A stretch of 64,000 bases of DNA, from positions 3,308,133 to 3,372,132 of the forward strand of contig NZ_LWLP01000001.1 in NCBI RefSeq assembly GCF_001641125.1, read 5' to 3'. This document shows, one piece after another, positions 24,796 to 31,933 of the stretch (positions are counted from its first letter, which is position 1; each line of letters opens with the position of its first letter). The notes under the pieces are model-generated. The model worked only from the letters and a program-made list of their open reading frames with translations, was not told the origin of the DNA and made no database searches. This DNA comes from Arthrobacter sp. OY3WO11. Lineage in GTDB: Bacteria > Actinomycetota > Actinomycetes > Actinomycetales > Micrococcaceae. The position numbers and the translations under genes are program-made.

Positions 24796-25836
24796 ATGAA
24801 CCAGCCACACCTTTCCATCCCCGAAGGCCCCAGCAGGAGCTTCGCCACGGATGAACCCCGCACCGAGATCACCATTGGACGGACTGCCATCAGCAACAGG
24901 CTGTGGGCCGGCATGGCAACGGCCGCCGTGGTGGCGGCGGTGGGCGTCGGCGCCCTGGCGGGGCCACCCACAGCAGTGGACCAGGGCGCGACGACGGTTG
25001 GGCAGGTTGCCGCCGCCGCGTTGCCTGAGGTGCCGAACGCCGCCACGTTGCCTGAGGTGCCGAACGCCGCAGCAGCCGCAGAAGCCCAGCCCGCAGCTGA
25101 TGCTGCTTCCGGGGCAGGACTGACTGCTGCCGAGGCGCCCGCCCCGGCAGCGCCCGCGGCCGAACCGGCGCCACCACCTGCGCCCGAGCCAGTTCCTGCG
25201 CCTGCGCCTGAACCCGCACCTGCGCCGGCGGGTGACCCAAACCTGTACACCGTGGTTCCGGGCGATACGATCGGAGCCATTGCTGCCAGGCACGGCGTGG
25301 ACATGAATGCCATGCTCGCAGCGAACGGACTGGGCCACTACAGCATCATTGTTCCGGGCCAGACGCTGGTGCTGACCGGACCGCCTGTTGCGGTGGCTCC
25401 AGCCGAGCCAGCCCCCGCGCCGGCACCAGCGTCGGTTCCCGCATCGGCGGCCCCCGCACCGGCCGCAGCTCCCGCCCCCGCTCCTGCCTTTGTCCCCGCT
25501 GCCCCAGCCATCCGCACCATTTACGTGGCCGGCGCAGGCGGGCAGTCCATGGTGGACGCCTGCATCGGGCCCATCCACTACACCCCCAACGACGGCTACT
25601 CGCTCTTTATCACTGAGCACGATTTCTGTGGCGGTTGGGCCCGGTTCTCCGGCATAGGCGTAGGGGAAACCGTCAGCCTCCCGGGCTACGGAACCTACAC
25701 CGTCTCAGCGCGGGGACAGGTGCCCAACCCGGGAACCACCAACGACGTCATTGCTGTCTTCGGCGGCTTTCCCCGGGCAATCCTCCAGACCTGCATCCCC
25801 GGCACCAGCCAGATGCTCCTGATTGCCCTGAACTGA
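24796..25836 (+). CDS. LysM cell-wall protein with C-terminal sortase-like domain
   Basis: 346 residues. A membrane segment at about 35-56 acts as signal anchor. Then come an Ala/Pro linker with a doubled LPEVPNAA unit, one LysM domain (150-194, LYTVVPGDTIGAIAARHGVD, MLAANGLG, VPGQTLVL) that binds peptidoglycan, a second Pro/Ala linker, and a 108-residue end domain. That domain has strands and spacing like a sortase: EHDFCGGWARFSGIGVGETVSL with His275, TYTVSARGQV, and ILQTCIPGTSQMLLIALN with Cys333 in the TLxTC position. The catalytic Arg expected after that Cys is not obvious, so activity is doubtful. Secreted and wall-bound. Confidence 0.78.
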   Translation: MNQPHLSIPEGPSRSFATDEPRTEITIGRTAISNRLWAGMATAAVVAAVGVGALAGPPTAVDQGATTVGQVAAAALPEVPNAATLPEVPNAAAAAEAQPAADAASGAGLTAAEAPAPAAPAAEPAPPPAPEPVPAPAPEPAPAPAGDPNLYTVVPGDTIGAIAARHGVDMNAMLAANGLGHYSIIVPGQTLVLTGPPVAVAPAEPAPAPAPASVPASAAPAPAAAPAPAPAFVPAAPAIRTIYVAGAGGQSMVDACIGPIHYTPNDGYSLFITEHDFCGGWARFSGIGVGETVSLPGYGTYTVSARGQVPNPGTTNDVIAVFGGFPRAILQTCIPGTSQMLLIALN

Positions 25837-25960
25837 CGGGTATGTTCAAGAGGCACTCTGGCCGGAGCGGCTGAAGGGCTCCCAGGTTTCCCAAGCTTGT
25901 CCGCGGTTCCTAGCCTTGACGGCGGGGAGCCGCGGGCAAGGCCAAGACCGGGCACAAAGA

Positions 25961-25988
25961 AACGCCACGGAGGGGACCCCGTGGCGTT
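25961..25988. terminator. Bidirectional hairpin terminator
   Basis: AACGCCACGG (25961-25970) and CCGTGGCGTT (25979-25988), perfect 10-bp stem, 8-base loop. Lies between the convergent LysM and CBS-domain genes. Confidence 0.8.
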
Positions 25989-26020
25989 CGTAGCGGGAAA
26001 TCCTGACGGGGAGATCCCAC

Positions 26021-26452
26021 CTAGGCGTTCATCGGTTTGCGCTCCGAGATGTGCTCTACGAGCTCACCCACGCGCTGCTCGGAGTAGTTCCGGGCAATGT
26101 CGCCCTGGCTGATGATGCCCACCAGCTTGTGGTCGGCAATGACGGGGAGCCGGCGGACCTGGTGGGTTTCCATCATCTCGATCGCCGCGTCAACGTTTGC
26201 GTCCGCGTCGATCCAGTGTGGCCTGCCCGAGGCGAGGTCGCGGGCCATCATTTCGCGGGGATCGCGTCCTGCTGCCACGCACTTGAGCACGATGTCGCGG
26301 TCCGTGATCATGCCCTTCAGCTTGCCGTCGTCACCACAGATGGGCAGCGAACCGCAGTCCAGATCCATCATCATCCGGGCGGCATCCACCAGGGACTGGT
26401 TTTCCCTAATACACTGCGCGTCCGTCGTCATGAACTCACGTACGGCACTCAT
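26021..26452 (-). CDS. CBS-domain pair protein
   Basis: 143 residues consisting of one Bateman module: first CBS repeat MSAVREFMTTDAQCIRENQSLVDAARMM through MITDRDIVLKCV, second ARDLASGRPHWIDADANVDAAIEMMETHQVRRLPVIADHKLVGIISQGDIA. Such stand-alone pairs bind adenine nucleotides and are often stress-induced (the Rv2626c/HRP1 type is dormancy-regulated in mycobacteria; that link is by similarity only). GAAGGAGG before the ATG at 26452 fixes the start. Isolated gene just left of the tRNA-Tyr islet. Confidence 0.9.
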   Translation of the reverse strand: MSAVREFMTTDAQCIRENQSLVDAARMMMDLDCGSLPICGDDGKLKGMITDRDIVLKCVAAGRDPREMMARDLASGRPHWIDADANVDAAIEMMETHQVRRLPVIADHKLVGIISQGDIARNYSEQRVGELVEHISERKPMNA

Positions 26453-26517
26453 TGGTCCTCCTTCATCGATGGGGATATCGACGCAGGGCATCGGGCACAT
26501 GCGCCGATGCTGCCAGC

Positions 26518-28272
26518 CTACGCCGGGCCCCTGCTGATGTCGACGGCGGTTCGGCACCCTTCCGGGACGGCTTCAGTCCCTGCGCGGGGACACAAAAAAC
26601 CTCCGGAACCGGATGGTTCCGGAGGCTTTTCATTGGGTGCAGATGAGGGATTCGAACCCTCCAGCAAGCCCGCGTCAGTCAGCAGATGCCGGCTCTTTTG
26701 GGCCCGGCAGGTGAGGTCCAGCTCCCAGTCTTCGGGAGCCGAAGAATCAAGTTGCCAGACGTACTCGTTTTTTAGCTTGGAACCGTCCGATGTGAACGGG
26801 CCGGTGCGCAGCGGATAGAAAGCAATTGTTGGCAGGCTTGCCTCGGGTGATGTAAGGATTGCGTTGTTAAAGTCGCCGTTCATGCTTCTCAACCGGTCAA
26901 GGATGTATGTCCTGTAGGAAGCTGCGTCGAAGGTGCCCTCGTTGGTGGCTTTCGACGTGAGCTGAAGCGCGATGTGAAGCTGCCGGTTTCCCAAGGCGTC
27001 CTCGAAACTGACAAGGCGGTGGTTTTCGACTGCTGAAAGTAGGCCCTGATCACTGCTAAGGACGTCGCGCAGTGCATCCGGTGCCACAACCGCTCCGTTG
27101 AAATCGACGGACAGGTCGCTCCTGCCGTAATGGAAGAGCAGGGGCAGGTCGAGGAACTGCTGGCGGATAATGTGTTCGAGGCCAAATTCCTTAAGCACAG
27201 CGTTAAGTTCACGCACGCGCAGCACATGTCCGCGGTCATGGATGTTGTACCGGATCCGCGGGTTGACGTTCTCCTTGCGCACGATCGTGACGACGAGTTC
27301 GCCGTTTCCGTTCGTTTCGACGAGGTAGTCGTACGGGTTGAACTGAAAGATCATCGGGAGCACACCGTATTCATCCTGTCGGGTGAGCCGTGCCGACAGT
27401 TCCGGGTTGGCCGCGATCGCCTGGCGGAGCTCTACGGTGTAGTCCGTTTCGATGGCTATGTTGATCTCAAGGTCGGACGCACCGTAGGAGCCGAAGGCAC
27501 TGTGGGCGTACTTCGTGATGTGTGCCCGCATGTTCTCGCTGATACCCTCACCGCCGAATGCCGCCACGATATCGTAGTCCTCCCACCTGATCCGGTCGTC
27601 GTCGAAAAGGGCTTTCAGGAAGGGCGGATAACTAAGAATGATGTAGGTGTAATCAGGCCCGAACTCCAGCATCGTGGCAATTACCTTGTCACGGTCCGGG
27701 CCGATGGATTTGATCATTGTCACGTCTGTCAGCGAAGTCGTGACGTTCATCCCTGTTGCCCATGCTCCGAGTGAGAAGCAGTTGAGCACGAACGGCTGCT
27801 TCCTCAGTGTCTCGGCGGTGCGCGAGAAGCCAACCTGGAGCAGCTGCCTTGTGGCAAGGCGTTCGTCGAGGCCCCGCACCCAGCTGGTTGGAACGCCTGA
27901 GCTTCCGGAAGACTCATCAACAACTACACCGTGGCGCGGAAGCACGCCGTCCACGCTGCGGGCAGGAATGGTCCAGCGTTTGATGTAGCTGTCCTTGTCC
28001 GTCTCCGGCAGCGCGGCGAAGGCCTCCGCCACCGTCTTGCCTTTGAGTGAAAGCCTTCCACTTAGGCCATGTTCGGAGAGGAATTCACGATAGGCAGGCA
28101 CACGTTTGGCTGCCATCTCAAAGGTCCGCCAGGCCCTCCAGCGCCCGGCGGTCCAACGGAAAGGTTCGATGCCCGGCATCAGCAGTATCCGGTGAGTTGA
28201 AACCCTTGGCGTGAAAATCCCGACGAACCTGTCCATAAGAAAGACGAAGGCAAAGATGAGTTTCTTAGTCAA
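26518..28272 (-). CDS. Phenylacetate-CoA ligase family adenylating enzyme, 3' end fused through att site
   Basis: The open frame is 584 residues; about the first 537 are genuine. PaaK/CapK/CoF-synthetase family features: ESSGSSGVPTSWVRG phosphate loop (about 125), AAFGGEGIS, SYGASDLEI adenine motif, IRYNIHDRGH, and YGRSDLSVDFNGAVVAPDAL near the hinge. It should adenylate a carboxylate (or F420-like phosphate) and pass it on. TTG start with AGGAG 7 bases upstream, overlapping the previous gene by 8 bases. The last 47 codons read through the tRNA-Tyr remnant and its terminator; the TAG at 26518 lies beyond the terminator. Base composition is well below the neighbours. Probably truncated, or frameshifted just before a TGA near 26680. 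Confidence 0.75.
   Translation of the reverse strand: MTKKLIFAFVFLMDRFVGIFTPRVSTHRILLMPGIEPFRWTAGRWRAWRTFEMAAKRVPAYREFLSEHGLSGRLSLKGKTVAEAFAALPETDKDSYIKRWTIPARSVDGVLPRHGVVVDESSGSSGVPTSWVRGLDERLATRQLLQVGFSRTAETLRKQPFVLNCFSLGAWATGMNVTTSLTDVTMIKSIGPDRDKVIATMLEFGPDYTYIILSYPPFLKALFDDDRIRWEDYDIVAAFGGEGISENMRAHITKYAHSAFGSYGASDLEINIAIETDYTVELRQAIAANPELSARLTRQDEYGVLPMIFQFNPYDYLVETNGNGELVVTIVRKENVNPRIRYNIHDRGHVLRVRELNAVLKEFGLEHIIRQQFLDLPLLFHYGRSDLSVDFNGAVVAPDALRDVLSSDQGLLSAVENHRLVSFEDALGNRQLHIALQLTSKATNEGTFDAASYRTYILDRLRSMNGDFNNAILTSPEASLPTIAFYPLRTGPFTSDGSKLKNEYVWQLDSSAPEDWELDLTCRAQKSRHLLTDAGLLEGSNPSSAPNEKPPEPSGSGGFLCPRAGTEAVPEGCRTAVDISRGPA
26600..26625 (-). terminator. Terminator behind the tRNA-Tyr remnant
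   Basis: CCTCCGGAACC (26600-26610) pairs with GGTTCCGGAGG (26615-26625), loop GGAT. On the leftward strand it is followed by six T (26594-26599), a textbook intrinsic terminator. It lies 13 bases beyond the tRNA fragment, as expected for the original terminator of tRNA-Tyr before insertion. Confidence 0.88.
26639..26659 (-). repeat. att repeat, left: tRNA-Tyr 3'-end fragment
   Basis: 21 bases identical to 29805-29825 covering the T loop, 3' T stem and 3' acceptor strand of tRNA-Tyr. Beyond it the T stem 5' side reads GAGGG instead of GGGGG and no anticodon arm follows, so it is a remnant, not a gene. One C of the acceptor end is missing next to it. Confidence 0.88.
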
Positions 28273-29419
28273 GGTGTGGCTCCTGTATGGACATGGTATC
28301 GGTGAGCAGCATCGACGCCGCAGGGCGGCGGTGGGCCTGTGGCGGGGTGGCGCTATAACCGAACCTGAACAGCATCCACGCCATCCTGTCCGCAGACTCG
28401 CTGATTCCAGCCTCCTTGACGAATTCTGCGTGAGAAGAAGGATTGGTGATCACAGTGCCAAAGGGGTGGAGATATACGCCTTTTTCCGAAAAAAAGAGCC
28501 AGACCTGCATAAAGGTGCGCCCGGCTTCCAGGAAATGGCCAGGCTCCGCGAACGGGCCTTCCAACCATCCAAGCTGCCGCACCCCACGCATGGTGCGGAG
28601 ATAAACAGCCCTTATGAAACCGCCTATGGCTGGGAAGGACCAAAGGTTACGGTGCTTCATCGCGAATCGAAGCACCCGGCCGGGAATGATCATGGTCTCT
28701 GCACTGAGGCCATCGGCCCGGGCTGCCGCCTCATCCTTTGAAAACCGCAACCACTCCATAATCTCGGCGTAGACCGCATTATTGCGCAAGTCGGAAAATA
28801 GGGTTTCCTGGTTAATCCGCACGAGTGAAGAAACAGTTCTGCTGTCAGTGGTTGAATGGAATTCGTATCCATGGCGGGCGGCAATGGAAGAAGCTGTCCT
28901 CAGGATTTCCTCATCGACAACCCGCCTGTCGTACGGCCGGCGTGACGTCCGCCTGGCCCGGAATGCAGCCAAAGCACTTTCGGCCAAGGACTGGGAATGG
29001 GCGTCAGCAACTGCTGGTTCCAATCGGACTGTGCCAATAAGATGCAACCGGTCCTCGGCATCGAAATCCATTTCGGAAAGCTTGAGGCTTTCCACGGTGC
29101 GGTATCCCCGGGCTGCGGCCACCACAGACAGTGACTCCAGGAAGACACCCGCGCACACGTGGCCGAAAGGGATTCCGAACGATTCGGCAGGCAACCCGAG
29201 GTCAAGGTCGTAATAAACAACTGCCGCGGTCTCGCTGATCGGCCTCAGCTTAATCGGCTGGGAGTTGTGTGGAGAGGGATACCAGCGGACCTCCTCCGCG
29301 ATATCGAGCCAGGGTCCCCCAACATCTTCAGACATGACGGCCACAGATTTCTGACGGACGTTCAGATAAGGCTCTTTCATAAACCCCAATGATGTTGCAG
29401 CAATTCCCGTCCATGTCAT
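28265..29419 (-). CDS. Acg-like nitroreductase-family flavoprotein
   Basis: Up to 384 residues. The segment EVRWYPSPHNSQPIKLRPIS matches the APSxHNSQPW phosphate-binding signature of the Acg/Rv3131 branch of nitroreductases, with the usual Trp replaced by Ile. FRARRTSRRPYDRRVVDEEIL, EAGRTFMQVWLFFSEKGVYLHPFGTVI and the C-terminal RFGYSATPPQAHRRP are also typical of that branch. In mycobacteria these proteins hold FMN tightly but lack a known reaction. Start codon is unresolved: ATGs at 29419, 29380 and 29335 are in frame with weak ribosome sites; the last best matches family length. Overlaps the adenylating-enzyme gene by 8 bases. Low GC compared with neighbours. Confidence 0.75.
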   Translation of the reverse strand: MTWTGIAATSLGFMKEPYLNVRQKSVAVMSEDVGGPWLDIAEEVRWYPSPHNSQPIKLRPISETAAVVYYDLDLGLPAESFGIPFGHVCAGVFLESLSVVAAARGYRTVESLKLSEMDFDAEDRLHLIGTVRLEPAVADAHSQSLAESALAAFRARRTSRRPYDRRVVDEEILRTASSIAARHGYEFHSTTDSRTVSSLVRINQETLFSDLRNNAVYAEIMEWLRFSKDEAAARADGLSAETMIIPGRVLRFAMKHRNLWSFPAIGGFIRAVYLRTMRGVRQLGWLEGPFAEPGHFLEAGRTFMQVWLFFSEKGVYLHPFGTVITNPSSHAEFVKEAGISESADRMAWMLFRFGYSATPPQAHRRPAASMLLTDTMSIQEPHLD

Positions 29420-29802
29420 GCACCGACGAATGTCCCATTCTTCAATTTCCCCCCAAATTGCGAACCTGTGAGAAGAGTATCCGGGGCATCATCAAGATCG
29501 CCCCAGAATTGTCACAGGATTGCAAAAAGATCGACTGGCCTGCCCGTCTGTCTTGGATCCGGGGCCAACTCAGGGTGGTTGCCCTTAGCCTTGCAGAGGA
29601 TGCTCGGGCCTACGTGGGCGGCGAGGACACTGGACATCAATGCGGATCTCGTTGACGAGGATTTGTCCGCTTGGGCCGCCGCCCTGGACGGTGCTGTCCC
29701 ACAGTTGACCTGGTGCGGGTGTTGCCGCGCAGGCGGCTGCCCGGGAATGGCGAAAGCCCGTAGTTTCCCAGGATTCTGGGAAACTACGGGCTACCGCTTG
29801 GG
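29420..29802. other. Gene-free stretch inside the islet
   Basis: About 380 bases between the nitroreductase gene and tRNA-Tyr. It holds an AATTT-CCCCCC-AAATT inverted repeat (29444-29459) 25 bases before the nitroreductase frame, which may be an operator, and the tRNA terminator at 29756-29791. The half nearer the genes is AT-richer; the half nearer the tRNA is GC-rich. No promoter with good -35/-10 spacing and no integrase remnant could be recognised. Confidence 0.5.
29756..29791 (-). terminator. Terminator of tRNA-Tyr
   Basis: GCCCGTAGTTTCCCAG (29756-29771) pairs perfectly over 16 bp with 29776-29791, loop GATT, followed on the leftward strand by TTTCG. It lies 11 bases past the tRNA 3' end. 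Confidence 0.88.
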
Positions 29803-29884
29803 TGGCAGATGAGGGATTCGAACCCCCGTAGGCGTTGCCAGCTGATTTACAGTCAGCCCCCTTTGGCCGCTCGGGTAATCTGCC
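29803..29884 (-). tRNA. tRNA-Tyr(GTA)
   Basis: 82 nt. Acceptor stem GGCAGAT / ATCTGCC with discriminator A; D arm; anticodon arm CTGACTGTAAATCAG with anticodon GTA at 29848-29850; long variable arm of class II; T arm GGGGG-TTCGAAT-CCCTC with one G-T pair. The 3' CCA is not encoded. The 3' end doubles as an integration site for the islet to its left. Confidence 0.95.
29805..29825 (-). repeat. att repeat, right: within tRNA-Tyr
   Basis: 21 bases at the 3' end of tRNA-Tyr, identical to 26639-26659. Restores the full tRNA after insertion, as integrating elements do. Confidence 0.88.
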
Positions 29885-30052
29885 GAACTTCAAAAGAAGT
29901 ACCCGCCGATGCAGTCTGCGAACCGTCCGCTTCCGGGCCGTTCCGCTTCCAGTAACCGCGGGCAAGACAACTTTACAGAACTTCCGCCGAAGAATCGAAT
30001 CGGGCCGCGGACCCGTGCAAAACCCCTGCAATATCGGGGAAAACTAACGGAA

Positions 30053-30307
30053 TCAGGCCTCGCCGAGGATCCTGCCGGCGAGCCGTTCTTCGAACTTGAC
30101 GGCCTGCTCCTTCGTGATCTGGTTCAGCTGGACAGCCCGGAGCAGATCCTCATGGACGCCCTCCATCCGGGCCGAGGCCTCGGGCACGGGACTGAAGACG
30201 ATGGCCGCTGCAACGGCCGCGGCGGCGACGGAGCTGGCGGCGCCGGCAACCGCCCCGGCTGCTGCTGTGGTGGTTCGCGCGGCATACCGGACGGCCTTGT
30301 GGTGCAT
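30053..30307 (-). CDS. Small Ala-rich single-helix protein
   Basis: 84 residues, not recognised. After MHHKAVRYAARTT comes a hydrophobic Ala/Val stretch (about 15-40, long enough for one membrane helix or signal) ending in VFSPVPEASARM, then a charged helix EDLLRAVQLNQITKEQAVKFEERLAGRIL. GAAGGG 6 bases before the ATG supports translation. It is divergent from yajQ and lies 169 bases upstream of tRNA-Tyr on the same strand. Function unknown; reality of the gene rests on the ribosome site and length. Confidence 0.55.
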   Translation of the reverse strand: MHHKAVRYAARTTTAAAGAVAGAASSVAAAAVAAAIVFSPVPEASARMEGVHEDLLRAVQLNQITKEQAVKFEERLAGRILGEA

Positions 30308-30493
30308 GGTGTTCCCTTCGTGCAACTTCCCAACTCCTTCAACTCTGCGGTGGCCTCCTTCGTTCCCTCCGGGTGTCCGCTGAGAGGGAACTGTGAACCC
30401 GGCTCCCCCACCAACAGCGGCTTCCGTATTAGGCTTTTAGGCAGCGAACAAGCCCTGTCCGCGCACGGGGTTCCCACCAGCACAAGGAGAGTC

Positions 30494-30985
30494 ATGGCAG
30501 GCGAGTCAACGTTCGACGTCGTAAGCAAAGTGGACAAGCAGGAAGTGGCCAACGCGCTGAACCAGGCCCAGAAGGAACTGGCCCAGCGTTACGACTTCAA
30601 GGGCGTGGGAGCCGAGGTGGACTTCAGCGGCGAAAAAATCCTGATGAAAGCCAACTCGGAGGAACGGGTCCTGGCGGTGCTGGACGTCCTCCAGTCCAAG
30701 CTGATCCGCCGTGGCATCTCACTGAAGTCCCTGGACACCGGCGAGCCGTACGCCTCCGGCAAGGAGTTCCGGCTCGAGGCCTCCATCAAGGAGGGAATCG
30801 CGCAGGACCTGGCGAAGAAGATCAACAAGCTCATCCGTGACGAAGCGCCTAAATCCGTCAAGTCCCAGATCCAGGGCGACGAACTGCGCGTGACGTCAAA
30901 GTCCCGTGACGACCTGCAGGCCACCATGGCCCTGCTGAAGGACTTCGACGAAGCCGACCTGCAGTTTGTGAACTTCCGCAGCTAG
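30494..30985 (+). CDS. yajQ: YajQ family nucleotide-binding protein (UPF0234)
   Basis: 163 residues, standard length. Starts AGESTFDVVSKVDKQEVANALNQA and includes KELAQRYDFKG, LIRRGISLKSLD and KKINKLIRDEAPKSVKSQIQGDELRV, strongly conserved in the family. YajQ folds as two RNP-like domains; in Xanthomonas the homologue binds cyclic di-GMP and acts with a transcription factor, elsewhere it binds RNA or nucleotides. AAGGAGA precedes the ATG at 30494. Single gene. Confidence 0.93.
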   Translation: MAGESTFDVVSKVDKQEVANALNQAQKELAQRYDFKGVGAEVDFSGEKILMKANSEERVLAVLDVLQSKLIRRGISLKSLDTGEPYASGKEFRLEASIKEGIAQDLAKKINKLIRDEAPKSVKSQIQGDELRVTSKSRDDLQATMALLKDFDEADLQFVNFRS

Positions 30986-31034
30986 CTCTTTCCGTCGGTT
31001 TTCGACACGCAAGATTTGGGCCGCCGGCCGCACG

Positions 31035-31901
31035 TCAGGCTGGCGGCCGGCCCGCCATGCGCTCCAGCCGCGCAATCCGGTCCCGCATGGGCGGATGCGT
31101 GGCGAACAGCTTGTTCATGGCGCCGCCGCGGAACGGGTTGGCGATCATCAGGTGCGAGGCGTTCACCAGGCGCTGGTCCTGCGGCAGCGGTGCAATGGTG
31201 ACGCCCCGCTCGATCTTGGCCAGGGCTGAGGCGAGCGCCAGCGGATCGCCGGTCAGCTGCGAACCGTCCTCGTCGGCGTCGTACTCGCGCGTCCGGGAAA
31301 TGGCGAGCTGGATCAGGGACGCCGCGAAGGGAGCCAGCAGCGCCATGGCAATCATGGCCAGCGGATTCGCGTTGCGCCGGTCGCCGCCGAAGAACAGGAG
31401 CATCTGCCCCACCGAAGTAATGACGCCGGCGACGGCGGCGGCTACCGACGAGGTGAGGATGTCCCGGTTGTAGACGTGCATCAGTTCGTGGCCCAGGACG
31501 CCGCGAAGTTCCCGGGCGTCCAACAGCTGCAGGATGCCCTGGGTCACGCAGACCGCGGCGTTGCGGGGATTCCGGCCGGTGGCGAAGGCATTCGGGTTCA
31601 GGGTGGGCGAAAGATAGATGCGCGGCATGGGCTGGTTGGCCCGGGCGGAGAGCTCGCGGACCGTTTGGTAGAGCTCAGGAGCCTGCGCCTCGGCCACGGG
31701 AATGGCCTGCATGGACCGGATGGCGATCTTGTCGCTGTTCCAGTATCCGTAGGCGGTGGTAAACACCCCCACCAGGGCCATAATCCAGATGGGCGCGGAG
31801 CTGCGGGTGCTGATGCCGATTACCGCCCCGAGTCCAAGGAGCACCGCCCACAGCACACCGAAGAGCGCCGCCGTCTTGAGGCCGTTGTAGTGTTGGTGCA
31901 C
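31035..31901 (-). CDS. htpX: Membrane zinc metalloprotease HtpX
   Basis: 288 residues. M48B protease: two N-terminal helices (12-30, 38-53), zinc motif HELMH at 138-142 with Glu139 catalytic, further hydrophobic segments, and the third ligand in SRTREYDADEDG. It degrades misfolded membrane proteins with the active site on the cytosolic side. GTG start with AAGGAGG 5 bases upstream. Lies 32 bases after an MFS gene on the same strand, so possibly co-transcribed. Convergent with yajQ. Confidence 0.93.
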   Translation of the reverse strand: MHQHYNGLKTAALFGVLWAVLLGLGAVIGISTRSSAPIWIMALVGVFTTAYGYWNSDKIAIRSMQAIPVAEAQAPELYQTVRELSARANQPMPRIYLSPTLNPNAFATGRNPRNAAVCVTQGILQLLDARELRGVLGHELMHVYNRDILTSSVAAAVAGVITSVGQMLLFFGGDRRNANPLAMIAMALLAPFAASLIQLAISRTREYDADEDGSQLTGDPLALASALAKIERGVTIAPLPQDQRLVNASHLMIANPFRGGAMNKLFATHPPMRDRIARLERMAGRPPA

Positions 31902-31933
31902 GTTTCCTCCTTACTCACTAAGGGAACGGCTGT

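Larger units (their letters stand above)
26633..29825. mobile_element. Small genomic islet at tRNA-Tyr, integrase lost
   Basis: A 3.2-kb segment bounded by an intact tRNA-Tyr on the right and a copy of that tRNA's 3' end on the left (21 identical bases, plus TTGGGT outside with one base missing on the left). This is the footprint of site-specific integration into a tRNA 3' end. It carries two coupled genes of clearly lower GC than the flanks (by hand count 31/60 at 27001 and 29/60 at 28801, against 41/60 at 26101). No integrase, excisionase or phage gene is present, so it is either a decayed element or was mobilised in trans. Confidence 0.75.

Noticed and set aside
26633..29825. Insertion sequence or transposon
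   Set aside because: No transposase and no terminal inverted repeats; the boundaries match a tRNA 3' end, which indicates recombinase-type integration instead.
29585..30031. 148-residue leftward open frame covering tRNA-Tyr
   Set aside because: Its middle (KGADCKSAGN, GSNPSSAT) is simply the translation of tRNA-Tyr; a known false gene pattern.
31017..31051. Terminator between yajQ and htpX
   Set aside because: GCCGGCCGC/GCGGCCGGC can pair, but the hairpin overlaps the htpX stop and coding end and has no T-run, so it may be coincidental in GC-rich DNA.
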